Assembly (NCBI RefSeq): GCF_030372105.1 | Contig: NZ_JAUDBQ010000015.1 | Span: 1-64,000 of the forward strand | Source: Cellulomonas cellasea | Lineage (GTDB): Bacteria > Actinomycetota > Actinomycetes > Actinomycetales > Cellulomonadaceae | DNA: 64,000 nt | Reading direction: 5' to 3' | In this document: positions 16,486 to 24,350 of the stretch, piece by piece | Position numbering within the stretch: position 1 is the stretch's first letter | How the letters are laid out: every line of letters starts with the position of its first letter | Notes under the pieces: model-generated | The model's database searches: none | What the model saw: the letters and a program-made list of their open reading frames with translations, nothing else | What the model was told of the DNA's origin: nothing | Made by a program: the position numbers and the translations under genes

Positions 16486-16927
16486 GCGGGCTCCTCGGGG
16501 TGGATCGGCCGGTGGCCCGGGCACGGGCGCCGGGATGGAGGGTGTGCGGTCCGCCGGCGCCCGGTTCCGGTCCGTGCCGGCCGGCCACCCTCCCGGTCGT
16601 GCGTCGTCGCAGACGCGGAAGGCGCGGAGCGTGCGGTGTGCCGTCCCAGGGTCGGCGGGCATGGTCGGCCCGTCAACGAGCCGAAACGCTTCAGGTCGGC
16701 TGGGGCGATGACAGGCGCGCAGGTGTGCGTCTTGCATGCCCAGCTCATGCGAACTTCCCGGCCATTGAGCGCGCGCCGCTCTGGGGCATGTCGGCGCCAC
16801 AGGGAACACTGGGGGGCTCGACCGGACGAAACCCCCACGGGGGCAGGGACCGGGCATCGGCGGACAGTGCGGCGCCGGGCCTGCCGGGCTCGGAGGGTAC
16901 GCACGGAGGCGCGGTCAAGGGGGGCCC
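16486..16927. promoter_or_regulatory. Divergent LPMO/protease intergenic with LacI-like site
   Basis: A 442-base region between divergent genes. GAAACGCTTC at 16683-16692 is a near-palindrome around a central CG, the form of LacI-family operators, about 200 bases before the LPMO start. No copy of the CebR-like box found near the GH94 genes was seen here. No other gene or clear promoter could be supported; the long open frames here look like composition effects. Confidence 0.35.
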
Positions 16928-17965
16928 ATGATGAACAGGGATGAGGCGCGCGAGGTCAAGGCGCAGCTCGCCGATTACGTGGACGAGCTGGTGCAGCGCC
17001 AAGGCCTGCAGCCACTCGACCTCGACGTCGCGACGGCGAGCGGTCCCACGCTGGGGCTCGGCCTCGCGCCGCGCGACGGCGGCGGGTACGCGATGGCCGT
17101 GCGCTACCGGCTCGGGGTGCCCGCCGTGCGGCGGCTCGCGCGCAAGGTCGTCGAGCAGGCCGGCCCCGCCGTCGACGTGCGCCGCACCGGCCGCATCCGG
17201 CCCGTCACCACCGGCCATGTCGCCGACGCCGAGAGTGGCGAGCAGCGCGCCGGGCAGCGGCTCCCCGTGGCGACCGCGCTCGCGGAGGGCGAGACCGGGC
17301 GGGCCCGCCCGCTGCGCCCCGGCGTCTCGATCGCCCATGTCGCCGTCACAGCCGGCACGCTGGGCGCCTTCGTGGTGCGCGACGGCGCCCTGCACGTCCT
17401 GTCCAACTTCCACGTGCTGGCCGGCACGCCGCGGGCGCAGATCGGGGACGTCATCGTGCAGCCGGGCCCCGCAGACGGCGGGGCGGCGCCGCGCGACCGT
17501 GTGGGAACCCTGGCCCAGTTGGTCCCGCTCGAGCGCGGGCGCAGCGCGACCGTCGACGCGGCGATCGCGCTCCTCGACGAGCAGGACGTGGACCTGCGGT
17601 ACCCCGTGGGCCCGATCACCACCACCACAGTGGCGTTCGGCAACGAGGAGGTCGCGAAGATCGGTCGCACCACGGCGGTCACCACCGGGCGTGTCACGGC
17701 CATCGAGCTGGACGACGTGGTGGTCGGCTACGGCAACCCGCTGGGCAACCTGCGGTTCGACGACCAGATCGAGGTCGAGTCGACGGGGGCGGGCCCGTTC
17801 TCCCGGGGCGGGGACTCCGGGTCGCTGGTCTACCGGGCCGACGGGGTCGCGCTCGGGCTGCTTTTCGCGGGCAGCGAGACCGGCGGGTCGAATGGCTCAG
17901 GCCTGACGTACCTCAACCCGATCGACGCCGTGCTGTCGGCGCTGGGGGTCGAGCTCGCGAGCTGA
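16928..17965 (+). CDS. Trypsin-like serine protease with N-terminal domain
   Basis: A 345-residue protein without a signal peptide. Residues 1-95 form a separate domain (helix, then GLGLAPRDGGGYAMAVRYR, then VDVRRTGRIRP). The rest is a chymotrypsin-fold protease: His162 in SNFHVLAG, probable Asp210 in TVDAAIALLD and Ser297 in RGGDSGSLV. This form resembles bacterial trypsin-like proteases that act in the cytoplasm. The N-terminal domain resembles the free-standing 80-residue protein encoded at 18417-18659, which suggests that the small protein acts as a detached propeptide, inhibitor or substrate adaptor. Starts at 16928 and 16931 (ATGATG) are both possible. The gene ends in a strong hairpin, so the small gene is probably transcribed separately. 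Confidence 0.82.
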   Translation: MMNRDEAREVKAQLADYVDELVQRQGLQPLDLDVATASGPTLGLGLAPRDGGGYAMAVRYRLGVPAVRRLARKVVEQAGPAVDVRRTGRIRPVTTGHVADAESGEQRAGQRLPVATALAEGETGRARPLRPGVSIAHVAVTAGTLGAFVVRDGALHVLSNFHVLAGTPRAQIGDVIVQPGPADGGAAPRDRVGTLAQLVPLERGRSATVDAAIALLDEQDVDLRYPVGPITTTTVAFGNEEVAKIGRTTAVTTGRVTAIELDDVVVGYGNPLGNLRFDDQIEVESTGAGPFSRGGDSGSLVYRADGVALGLLFAGSETGGSNGSGLTYLNPIDAVLSALGVELAS

Positions 17966-17973
17966 GCGCCGCG

Positions 17974-18001
17974 GCGGGGCTCGTCCTCGGGCGAGCCCCG
18001 C
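17974..18001. terminator. Terminator hairpin after protease gene
   Basis: GCGGGGCTCG (17974-17983), an 8-base loop, CGAGCCCCGC (17992-18001), beginning eight bases after the protease stop. A 10-bp GC-rich stem without a T tract. Confidence 0.7.
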
Positions 18002-18011
18002 GTTGCTGTGC

Positions 18012-18140
18012 TCAGCCGAAGAGGAGGGCGGCGGCGAGGGCGCCGGCCATGAGCCCGCCAGCCGCGACGATGAGCTTGACCCGAAGCGGGTGGCGGGGCG
18101 GTGCTGTGGCGCTGATGGTGTGACTCCATGCTCGGATCAA
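18012..18140 (-). CDS. Possible 42-residue membrane peptide
   Basis: A short frame on the reverse strand ends with LRVKLIVAAGGLMAGALAAA plus LLFG: a positively charged stretch followed by one hydrophobic helix, as in small membrane proteins. The only in-frame start is TTG at 18140 and no ribosome site is evident. The rest of the gap up to 18416 holds a less GC-rich stretch (about 18160-18350) that probably carries the promoter of the next gene; nothing else was recognised there. Confidence 0.25.
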   Translation of the reverse strand: MIRAWSHTISATAPPRHPLRVKLIVAAGGLMAGALAAALLFG

Positions 18141-18416
18141 GGTGCGGCGGGATCGCCAGTCACCTGATCGGCCTTGCGCGCCGGGATGTGAGGGCTGAAG
18201 ATGAGGCCCTTGGTCCTATCGAATCGATCAGGGCCGAGAATCCCGCAGCGCCGGATGCAACTGTCGTGCGACGTTCCATGGCGCGAGGACCCGGTTGCGG
18301 GAGACAATGATCTGGACAGGCGTATCACCACCCGATCGAACCGTTCCGAGTGTCTGGGCGCCCCACCCGTCTTTTCGCGGGCGCGCAGGCGGATGTCGAG
18401 ACGTGAGGCGTACACC

Positions 18417-18659
18417 ATGGCGGACCTGCAGCAGGCACGCGCAGCCAAAGAACGGTTGCGGAGCGAGCTTCGCGAGCGCTCCGGGGTGAGCGGGATCGGC
18501 CTGACCACCGACGACGACGGCTACGCCGTCCAGGTCAACGTGCAGCGCCGCAACGACGCCGCCATGCTCCCCCAGAGTGTCGACGGGGTGCGGGTCCAGG
18601 TCCGCGTCGTCGGCCCGGTCTCCGCCCAGCCGCGCCCCACGCGGCTGCGCACCGTCTGA
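18417..18659 (+). CDS. Small protein resembling the protease N-domain
   Basis: An 80-residue protein: a charged N-terminal helix (QQARAAKERLRSELRERSGV), then GIGLTTDDDGYAVQVNVQRR, then a loop and VDGVRVQVRVVGPVSAQPRP. The order of elements matches residues 7-92 of the protease at 16928-17965 (helix; GLGLAPRDGGGYAMAVRYR; VDVRRTGRIRP). This is seen by eye, not by a computed alignment. A small stand-alone copy of a protease pro-domain could fold, inhibit or guide the protease. GAGG lies eight bases before the ATG. The similar neighbour 450 bases upstream is the main clue to function. Confidence 0.7.
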   Translation: MADLQQARAAKERLRSELRERSGVSGIGLTTDDDGYAVQVNVQRRNDAAMLPQSVDGVRVQVRVVGPVSAQPRPTRLRTV

Positions 18660-18730
18660 CCTCCTCCGCCTGGGACCGGCTCGTCCCCTGAGACAACCAG
18701 CGGTCACTTCCGCGCCGTGGGCGCGGGGTC

Positions 18731-20710
18731 GTGTTGACTACCGCCGTGACCGTGACTCCTCGTCTTCCCCGAGTCCGCGCCTCCGAGCTGACCGGCCGCG
18801 GCTGGCTCAACACCGGCGGCGTCGACCTGACGCTCTCCGGCCTGCGCGGCAAGATCGTGCTGCTCGACTTCTGGACGTTCTGCTGCATCAACTGCCTGCA
18901 CGTCCTCGACGAGCTGCGCGAGCTCGAGGCGCAGTACCGAGACGTGCTCGTGGTGATCGGCGTGCACTCCCCGAAGTTCGTGCATGAGGCGGACCCGGTG
19001 GCGTTGGCCGCCGCGGTGGACCGCTACGAGGTGCATCACCCGGTCCTCGACGACCCGAACCTGACCACGTGGTCGGCTTACACGGCGCGGGCCTGGCCGA
19101 CGCTCGTCGTCATCGACCCCGAGGGGTACGTCGTCGCCCAGATGGCCGGCGAGGGGCACAAGAACAACGTGGCCCTGCTGCTCCGCGACCTCGTCGCCGA
19201 GCATGAGGCCAAGGGCACGCTGCACCGCGGCGACGGACCCTACGTGCCCCCGGCGCCCACCTCCACGACGCTGCGCTTCCCCGCCAAGGCGATCACGCTG
19301 CCGGACGGCCGCCTGCTCGTCGCCGACGCCGGCCACCACTCGCTCGCCGAGCTCGAGGCCGACGGCGAGACCCTCGTGCGGCGCATCGGCTCCGGCCGGC
19401 GCGGCCTGCTCGACGGCGACGCCGCCACCGCCCAGTTCAGCGAGCCCAACGGCCTGGCCCTGGTGCCCGACGAGCTGCGCGCCGCCGTCGGCTACGACGT
19501 GCTCGTCGCGGACACCGTCAACCACGCGCTGCGCGGAGTGCGACTGTCCGACGGCGCCGTGACGACAGTGGCGGGAACCGGCGAGCAGTACATGGTGGGC
19601 GCGGCGGACAACGTGGCCGCGCGCGACGGCGACGAGTCGCAGGCCGACCGATCAGGGCTCCGCTACGACGGCCCCGCACTCGACGTCCGGCTGTCCTCGC
19701 CGTGGGACGTCGTGTGGTCGCCTGCCGCGTCGGCGTTCGTGGTGGCCATGGCCGGCAATCACACGCTGTGGGCCTTCGACCCGGTGACAGGCCGCATCAC
19801 GCACCTGGCCGGCACCATGAACGAGGGGCTCGTGGACGGGCCCGCCGACGAGGCGTGGTTCGCCCAGACCTCCGGACTCGCCGTCGACCAGGACGGCCGC
19901 GTGTGGCTCGCCGACTCCGAGGTCTCCGCGCTGCGCAGCCTCGACCTGCCGGGCACGCCCGCGGCCGGCGACGCGACGCAGCCCGTGGTCGGCACCTCGG
20001 CGGGCGCCGGGCTCTTCGACTTCGGCCACCGCGACGGCCCCGCCGACCAGGCGCTGCTGCAGCACCCGCTCGGTGTCGCGGTGCTGCCCGACGGTTCCAT
20101 CGCGATCGCCGACACCTACAACGGCGCCGTCCGCCGCCACGTGCCCGGCCGCGCGGCCGATGGGTCCCCGGCCGGGCCCGGCGAGGTCACGACCCTCGCC
20201 ACCGGCCTCGCCGAGCCGTCCGACATCGTGGTCCTCACCGAGGGCGACGGCGTGCAGCTCCTCGTCGTCGAGTCGGCGGCGCACCGGCTCACGCGCGTGC
20301 CGCTGCCGGCCACCCTTGCCGGGCAGATCCTCGACGCGGGCGCCCACCGCACCCAGCGGCCGGTCACCGACCTGGCGCCCGGGGCGGTGCGGCTCGACGT
20401 GGTGTTCACCCCTGCCGCCGGGCAGAAGTACGACGACCGCTACGGCCCGTCCACCCGGCTGCAGGTCTCCTCGACGCCCCCCGAGCTGCTGCTCGACGGC
20501 GCCGGGGACGACGTGCCGCTCGAGCGCGTGCTGCGCCTCAACCCGGACGTCGCCGAGGGCGTGCTGCACGTGACGGCCCACGCCGCGAGCTGCGACGCCG
20601 ACCCCGCCATCGAGTACCCGGCCTGCCACCTGAACGCGCAGGACTGGGGGGTGCCGGTGCGGATCACCGCCGGCGCCGCGGATGTGCTGACCCTGCCGCT
20701 GCACGGCTGA
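18731..20710 (+). CDS. NHLRC2-like thioredoxin/NHL-repeat protein
   Basis: A 659-residue protein with a thioredoxin-like domain (about residues 20-170) followed by NHL beta-propeller repeats (about 175-500; for example LPDGRLLVADAGHHSLAE, LAVDQDGRVWLADSE, VLPDGSIAIADTYNGAVRR) and a C-terminal beta domain. The redox motif is FCCINC (Cys51, Cys52, Cys55), the CCINC form also present in animal NHLRC2. There is no signal peptide, so it is probably cytoplasmic. The GTG at 18731 is the likely start. Its job in bacteria is not established; a thiol-redox or scaffold role is inferred from the domains. It stands alone between two hairpins. Confidence 0.88.
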   Translation: MLTTAVTVTPRLPRVRASELTGRGWLNTGGVDLTLSGLRGKIVLLDFWTFCCINCLHVLDELRELEAQYRDVLVVIGVHSPKFVHEADPVALAAAVDRYEVHHPVLDDPNLTTWSAYTARAWPTLVVIDPEGYVVAQMAGEGHKNNVALLLRDLVAEHEAKGTLHRGDGPYVPPAPTSTTLRFPAKAITLPDGRLLVADAGHHSLAELEADGETLVRRIGSGRRGLLDGDAATAQFSEPNGLALVPDELRAAVGYDVLVADTVNHALRGVRLSDGAVTTVAGTGEQYMVGAADNVAARDGDESQADRSGLRYDGPALDVRLSSPWDVVWSPAASAFVVAMAGNHTLWAFDPVTGRITHLAGTMNEGLVDGPADEAWFAQTSGLAVDQDGRVWLADSEVSALRSLDLPGTPAAGDATQPVVGTSAGAGLFDFGHRDGPADQALLQHPLGVAVLPDGSIAIADTYNGAVRRHVPGRAADGSPAGPGEVTTLATGLAEPSDIVVLTEGDGVQLLVVESAAHRLTRVPLPATLAGQILDAGAHRTQRPVTDLAPGAVRLDVVFTPAAGQKYDDRYGPSTRLQVSSTPPELLLDGAGDDVPLERVLRLNPDVAEGVLHVTAHAASCDADPAIEYPACHLNAQDWGVPVRITAGAADVLTLPLHG

Positions 20711-20716
20711 CCGGGC

Positions 20717-20745
20717 GACGGCCCCGCGGTCAACGCGGGGCCGTC
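20717..20745. terminator. Bidirectional terminator (NHL/GGDEF)
   Basis: GACGGCCCCGCG (20717-20728), loop GTCAA, CGCGGGGCCGTC (20734-20745): a perfect 12-bp stem between the convergent NHL and GGDEF genes. Confidence 0.8.
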
Positions 20746-20761
20746 ACTCAACGGCCAACGC

Positions 20762-22171
20762 TCAGCGGGCGCCGTGGATCGCCACGTCGATCAGCGCCTG
20801 CAGGGCCTCGGTGAGGGAGTCAGTGGCGTCGTCGGGCGCTGTCGTCTCGACCTGCACGACCCACGGCGCGTGCTCGACTGTCAGGGTCTGGCGGTCGCCG
20901 GGCTCATCCGAGGGGGTGCCGCCGCGCGCGACGGCCGCGGGCATCCCGTCGGTGTCGCGCAGGACCGTCCAGGTGGACCCGCCGAGCGCGGCCGCGGCGG
21001 CGCCGGCGAGTGCGCAGAGCCGGGTGACCTCGCCGGTCTGGGCGGCGAGGACTGCGGCGACGACGGCGGTGATGAGCCGGTCGACGGTGACGGCGGACTC
21101 GGCGTTACGCCGCTCGAGGGCCTTCGCGGCGCGGGCCCGGCTGCGCTTGGCCTGGTACTGGGCGGCGTCGGCACGGCGGAAGAGGGTGCGGGTGCCGTCG
21201 GCGTGCCCGTCGGCGGTGGACGCGATGCCCCAGGAGATCGCGGCGCCGTGCGGCAGCGGGTAGGTGGCCAGCGCCCGCGCGACCGCCTGGCTCACCGTGG
21301 CGCGGGCGTGGCCCCCGGTGACGAGGCTGAACTCGTCGCCGCCGAGCCGTGCGGCGGTGGAGCCCGGCAGGTCGTCTTGGATGCGGCGCAGCACGTCGGC
21401 GACGGCGCGCAGCAGGTCGTCGCCGGCGTCGTGGCCGAGCTCGTCGTTGACGCGCTTGAGCCCGTCCACGTCGCACATCACGATGCAGGTCTCGCCCTCG
21501 GCGTCGAGCGCGGCCTGTGCGGCGTGGTCGGCGACTCGGCGGTTGCCCAGGCCGGTGAGCGGATCGTCCGACACGAGGTGGCGCACCTGGTCCTCGAGGT
21601 CGACGCGGGCGACGGCGCCCGCGATGAGCCCGGCGAGCACCTCGGCGGTGGCGACGTCGTCGATCTCGAACAGCGCTTGGTCGACCCCGCGCGCGGCGTA
21701 GACCTGACCCCAGACGAACTCGTTGACGATGATCGGCGCGGCGAGCCCGGAGCTGAGTCCGAAGGCCCGGAGCGAGTCGGCCTCGACCTCGTCGCCGACC
21801 TCGAGGTCGCTCACGAACTCGGGGGAGTGCGCCACCCAGCTCGCCCGGTCGCGGAGCAGCTTGCGCAGCGCGGGGCGGTCCTCGGCGCGGAATGTCGAGC
21901 CGGCGGCGAGCATCTGGTCGGGGGCGTCCGGGTTGGTGGCGAGCACGCTGCACGTGTCCTGTTCGATGCGGCAGATCGCGCAGGCTCGGGCGTCCAGCAC
22001 CTCGCGGGCGTGGGTCGCGGCGACCTCGGCCACCTCGGCGAGGGTGCGGCACCGGTCGAGGCGGTGCGCGGCCACCGCGAGCTGACGCACGGCGCTGGTC
22101 AGTGCGGTGGCGCCCGTCAGGGCCCCTGCTGGTCGCGCCTGTGTGCCGGTCACGTGGCCATCATCCGACAC
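20762..22171 (-). CDS. GAF-GGDEF diguanylate cyclase
   Basis: A 469-residue signalling protein with no transmembrane segment. A GAF domain (about residues 35-195) is followed by a GGDEF domain with the start motif DDPLTGLGNRR, the metal-site CDVDGLKRVNDELGHDAGD and the intact active site RLGGDEFSL, so it should make cyclic di-GMP from GTP. About 110 C-terminal residues form an Ala-rich helical region I cannot assign. The start is a GTG at 22171; another GTG at 22153 is possible and neither has a clear ribosome site. The GAF ligand is unknown, although the neighbouring heme oxygenase makes a redox or heme signal conceivable. Confidence 0.9.
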   Translation of the reverse strand: MSDDGHVTGTQARPAGALTGATALTSAVRQLAVAAHRLDRCRTLAEVAEVAATHAREVLDARACAICRIEQDTCSVLATNPDAPDQMLAAGSTFRAEDRPALRKLLRDRASWVAHSPEFVSDLEVGDEVEADSLRAFGLSSGLAAPIIVNEFVWGQVYAARGVDQALFEIDDVATAEVLAGLIAGAVARVDLEDQVRHLVSDDPLTGLGNRRVADHAAQAALDAEGETCIVMCDVDGLKRVNDELGHDAGDDLLRAVADVLRRIQDDLPGSTAARLGGDEFSLVTGGHARATVSQAVARALATYPLPHGAAISWGIASTADGHADGTRTLFRRADAAQYQAKRSRARAAKALERRNAESAVTVDRLITAVVAAVLAAQTGEVTRLCALAGAAAAALGGSTWTVLRDTDGMPAAVARGGTPSDEPGDRQTLTVEHAPWVVQVETTAPDDATDSLTEALQALIDVAIHGAR

Positions 22172-22260
22172 ACAGGGCGGCGCGCAAGGGTGTCGTCACC
22201 TTTTTGGCCGTGTGAGCATCCACATGTGGACCCCAAGAGGCGCATCTGCCGCGGAACGCC

Positions 22261-22941
22261 TCAGCGCAGGTGCAGCTCTCCGAGCTCCGCGAACAGCGCA
22301 CGGTTGTGCTCGAAGGCGTGCTTGGCCTCGGTGACGGCCGCTGCGCGCGCGTCCTCGTCGAGGTCGAGGGCGTCGAGGCGATCCCGGTAGGCGTCCTTGA
22401 AGGGCTTCGGCTTGGGGATCTCCGCGAAGTGGTAGAAGCTCACGCCCTCGGCCTCGAAGCCGTAGTGCCGCTGCAGCATGCGCTGGATGATCTGCCCGCC
22501 GGAGAGGTCGCCCAGGTAACGGGTGTACGCGTGCGCGGCGTAGGCGGCGAGCGACGTGCCGGTCTCGCGCAGGCGGGCCGCGTACCGCTCGGTGGCGGGC
22601 AGCACCCGCATCTGCTGGGCCCAGTCGGGGCCGAGCAGGAACGCGAGGTCGGCCTCGATGGACGGGACGCGGGTCAGCTCGTCGAAGACGATGGCGTCGC
22701 CGCCGGGCAGGGCGCGGATCTGGGCGCTCGCGGCCTCGAGGGCGGTGTAGATCGCGTGCTGCTGCACGGCCAGGTCGGTGTACGCGGCGCGGTCCAGGCG
22801 CCCGGCCATGAGCGACTCGACGAATCCCATCTGCTCGGCCGCCTCGTGCTCGGTGCGGGTGCCCTCGCGCAGCAGGGTCGACAGGGGTGTGGTCGCGGGC
22901 AGGCCCTGCTCCACGGCGAGGGGGTCGGTCGTGGTGGTCAC
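22261..22941 (-). CDS. hmuO: Heme oxygenase
   Basis: A 226-residue enzyme that opens heme to biliverdin, CO and Fe2+. The proximal ligand is His32 in TRTEHEAAEQ; the distal helix shows the glycine-rich YTRYLGDLSGGQ motif. Its size fits HmuO of corynebacteria. It begins at GTG 22941 with GGGAGA upstream, and an IdeR/DtxR-like iron box lies at 23016-23034, about 75 bases further up. It would release iron from heme brought in by the HmuTUV transporter encoded at 24351-27327. The gene is single, with GGDEF downstream on the same strand after about 90 bases. Confidence 0.95.
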   Translation of the reverse strand: MTTTTDPLAVEQGLPATTPLSTLLREGTRTEHEAAEQMGFVESLMAGRLDRAAYTDLAVQQHAIYTALEAASAQIRALPGGDAIVFDELTRVPSIEADLAFLLGPDWAQQMRVLPATERYAARLRETGTSLAAYAAHAYTRYLGDLSGGQIIQRMLQRHYGFEAEGVSFYHFAEIPKPKPFKDAYRDRLDALDLDEDARAAAVTEAKHAFEHNRALFAELGELHLR

Positions 22942-23015
22942 AGCGGTCTCCCTGGGGCGGCGAGAAGTCTTTGATGACAGGTCGTCAGGACGTGCTCAGG
23001 GGAACTGTAACCGAC

Positions 23016-23034
23016 GAAGGTAAGGCTTGCCTAC
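23016..23034. promoter_or_regulatory. IdeR/DtxR iron box
   Basis: The core AGGTAAGGCTTGCCTA matches most of the consensus TTAGGTTAGSCTWWCCTAA (13 of 19 positions by eye). It lies about 75 bases before hmuO on the reverse strand and about 80 before the acetyltransferase on the forward strand, so it probably represses hmuO when iron is plentiful. Confidence 0.7.
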
Positions 23035-23111
23035 ATGCGTCCATGGCGGGCTTGGCGACGGGCCCACCGATGGCGGGCGCCAGGGCTCGCGAGCATCGTG
23101 GGAGGGTGACG

Positions 23112-23648
23112 ATGCGGATCAGGCTGGCGCACGCGGATGAGTGGCCCGCGGTGCTCGCCGTCGTGCGCGAGGCCTTCGCGGCCACCGACCCGCGTTACAC
23201 CGAGCTCGTGGAGCGCATCCACGACTCCGCCGACTTCGTCCCGCAACTGTCCTTCGTCGCGGAGCTGGACGGCGTGCTGACGGGCAACGTCATCCTCAGC
23301 AAGATCCCGCTGCACACCGCGACGGGCGACGTGCAGGCGCGGCTGCTGTCAGAGTTCGCGGTGCTCCCCGAGCACCGCCACCACGGCGTCGGGGCGGCGC
23401 TGATTCGCAACGCCCTGCGGGGCGCCGAGCGTGGCACGGCCTCGATGGTGCTCGCCGCCGGCCCGCCGTCCTACTTCCAGCAGTTCGGCTTCCGCCGGTC
23501 CTCCGACCTGGGCGTGATGCCGCCGAACGACACCATCTCCGACAGGGACTTCCAGATGGTGCCGCTCCCGCAGTACAACCCTGCGGAAGACCGTGGGCTC
23601 ACCGCCCTGCCGGCGTACTTCGGGGAGTCGGGCGTCCGCTGGCCCTGA
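23112..23648 (+). CDS. GNAT acetyltransferase, YhbS-like
   Basis: A 178-residue N-acetyltransferase. The acetyl-CoA site reads LSEFAVLPEHRHHGVGAALI and the C-terminal part contains the YFQQFGF motif common to YhbS-like GNATs. GGGAGGG lies six bases before the ATG at 23112. The substrate is unknown. It lies inside the heme-uptake region and shares its upstream region with hmuO, but is transcribed the other way, so a link to iron is only positional. Confidence 0.88.
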   Translation: MRIRLAHADEWPAVLAVVREAFAATDPRYTELVERIHDSADFVPQLSFVAELDGVLTGNVILSKIPLHTATGDVQARLLSEFAVLPEHRHHGVGAALIRNALRGAERGTASMVLAAGPPSYFQQFGFRRSSDLGVMPPNDTISDRDFQMVPLPQYNPAEDRGLTALPAYFGESGVRWP

Positions 23649-23669
23649 CCTCCCCGCGGCGCCGGCCGA

Positions 23670-24278
23670 TCAGGCGGCGGCCAGGTCCCGCGCGCCGACT
23701 GCCCGCAGCACGAACGTCACCGTCGAGTCGAGCGCGCGATCCCGCGCCGGGCCGTCCGCCTCGGGCACGCTGCGGCTGGACAGGCACGCGTTGACCAGCG
23801 GCACCGTCGTGTCGATGTCCTGCTCGGCGAACTCGCCGGTGTCGATGCCCGCCCGCAGGATGCGCCGCAGGATCTGCTCGACCAGCACCACGTGCTCGCG
23901 GACGCGCTGCTGCGTGGCACGGGAGAGCACCGAGCGCAGGTCCGGCCCGGGGGCCAGGTGGTAGACGCGCTTGAGCTGCGCCTGCGCGAAGACGTAGGCG
24001 CGGAGCTGGTCGGTGGGGTCGTCGATGTCCTCGAGCGAGCGTTCCAGCGTCGCGACGTACTGCTCGGTCTCGTCGGTGATGAACGCGACGAGCAGCGACT
24101 CCTTGTCGGGGAAGTGGTTGTAGACGGCGGTGCGGCCCACACCGGCCGCGGCGGCGATGTCAGCGAGGGTGATCGCGTCGAAGCCGCGCTCCTCCATCAG
24201 CGTTGAGAGCGCCGCGAACAACTTGTGGCGTGTCTGCTCGCGGTGCTCGTGCAGAGATCCACCGATGATCTTGGGCAT
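23670..24278 (-). CDS. TetR-family regulator near hmuTUV
   Basis: A 202-residue TetR-type repressor. The helix-turn-helix lies near the N-terminus (about residues 30-55: ITLADIAAAAGVGRTAVYNHF); the rest is the helical ligand and dimer domain. GGGAGAA lies eight bases before the ATG at 24278. It lies downstream of hmuTUV on the same strand with a 72-base gap that contains an inverted repeat (24280-24304), so it can have its own promoter and regulate itself. A role in controlling the heme genes alongside iron is inferred from position. Confidence 0.9.
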   Translation of the reverse strand: MPKIIGGSLHEHREQTRHKLFAALSTLMEERGFDAITLADIAAAAGVGRTAVYNHFPDKESLLVAFITDETEQYVATLERSLEDIDDPTDQLRAYVFAQAQLKRVYHLAPGPDLRSVLSRATQQRVREHVVLVEQILRRILRAGIDTGEFAEQDIDTTVPLVNACLSSRSVPEADGPARDRALDSTVTFVLRAVGARDLAAA

Positions 24279-24279
24279 G

Positions 24280-24304
24280 CTGACATTCTCCCACCATGTG
24301 TCAG
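24280..24304. promoter_or_regulatory. Inverted repeat before tetR gene
   Basis: CTGACA (24280-24285), 13-base spacer, TGTCAG (24299-24304). It starts one base before the tetR gene start and overlaps its ribosome site, a place suited to autorepression. Confidence 0.45.
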
Positions 24305-24350
24305 GTAGTCCGGCCACCGAGGGCGGCGCGGCGCTGCGCGGCGTCCAGGC

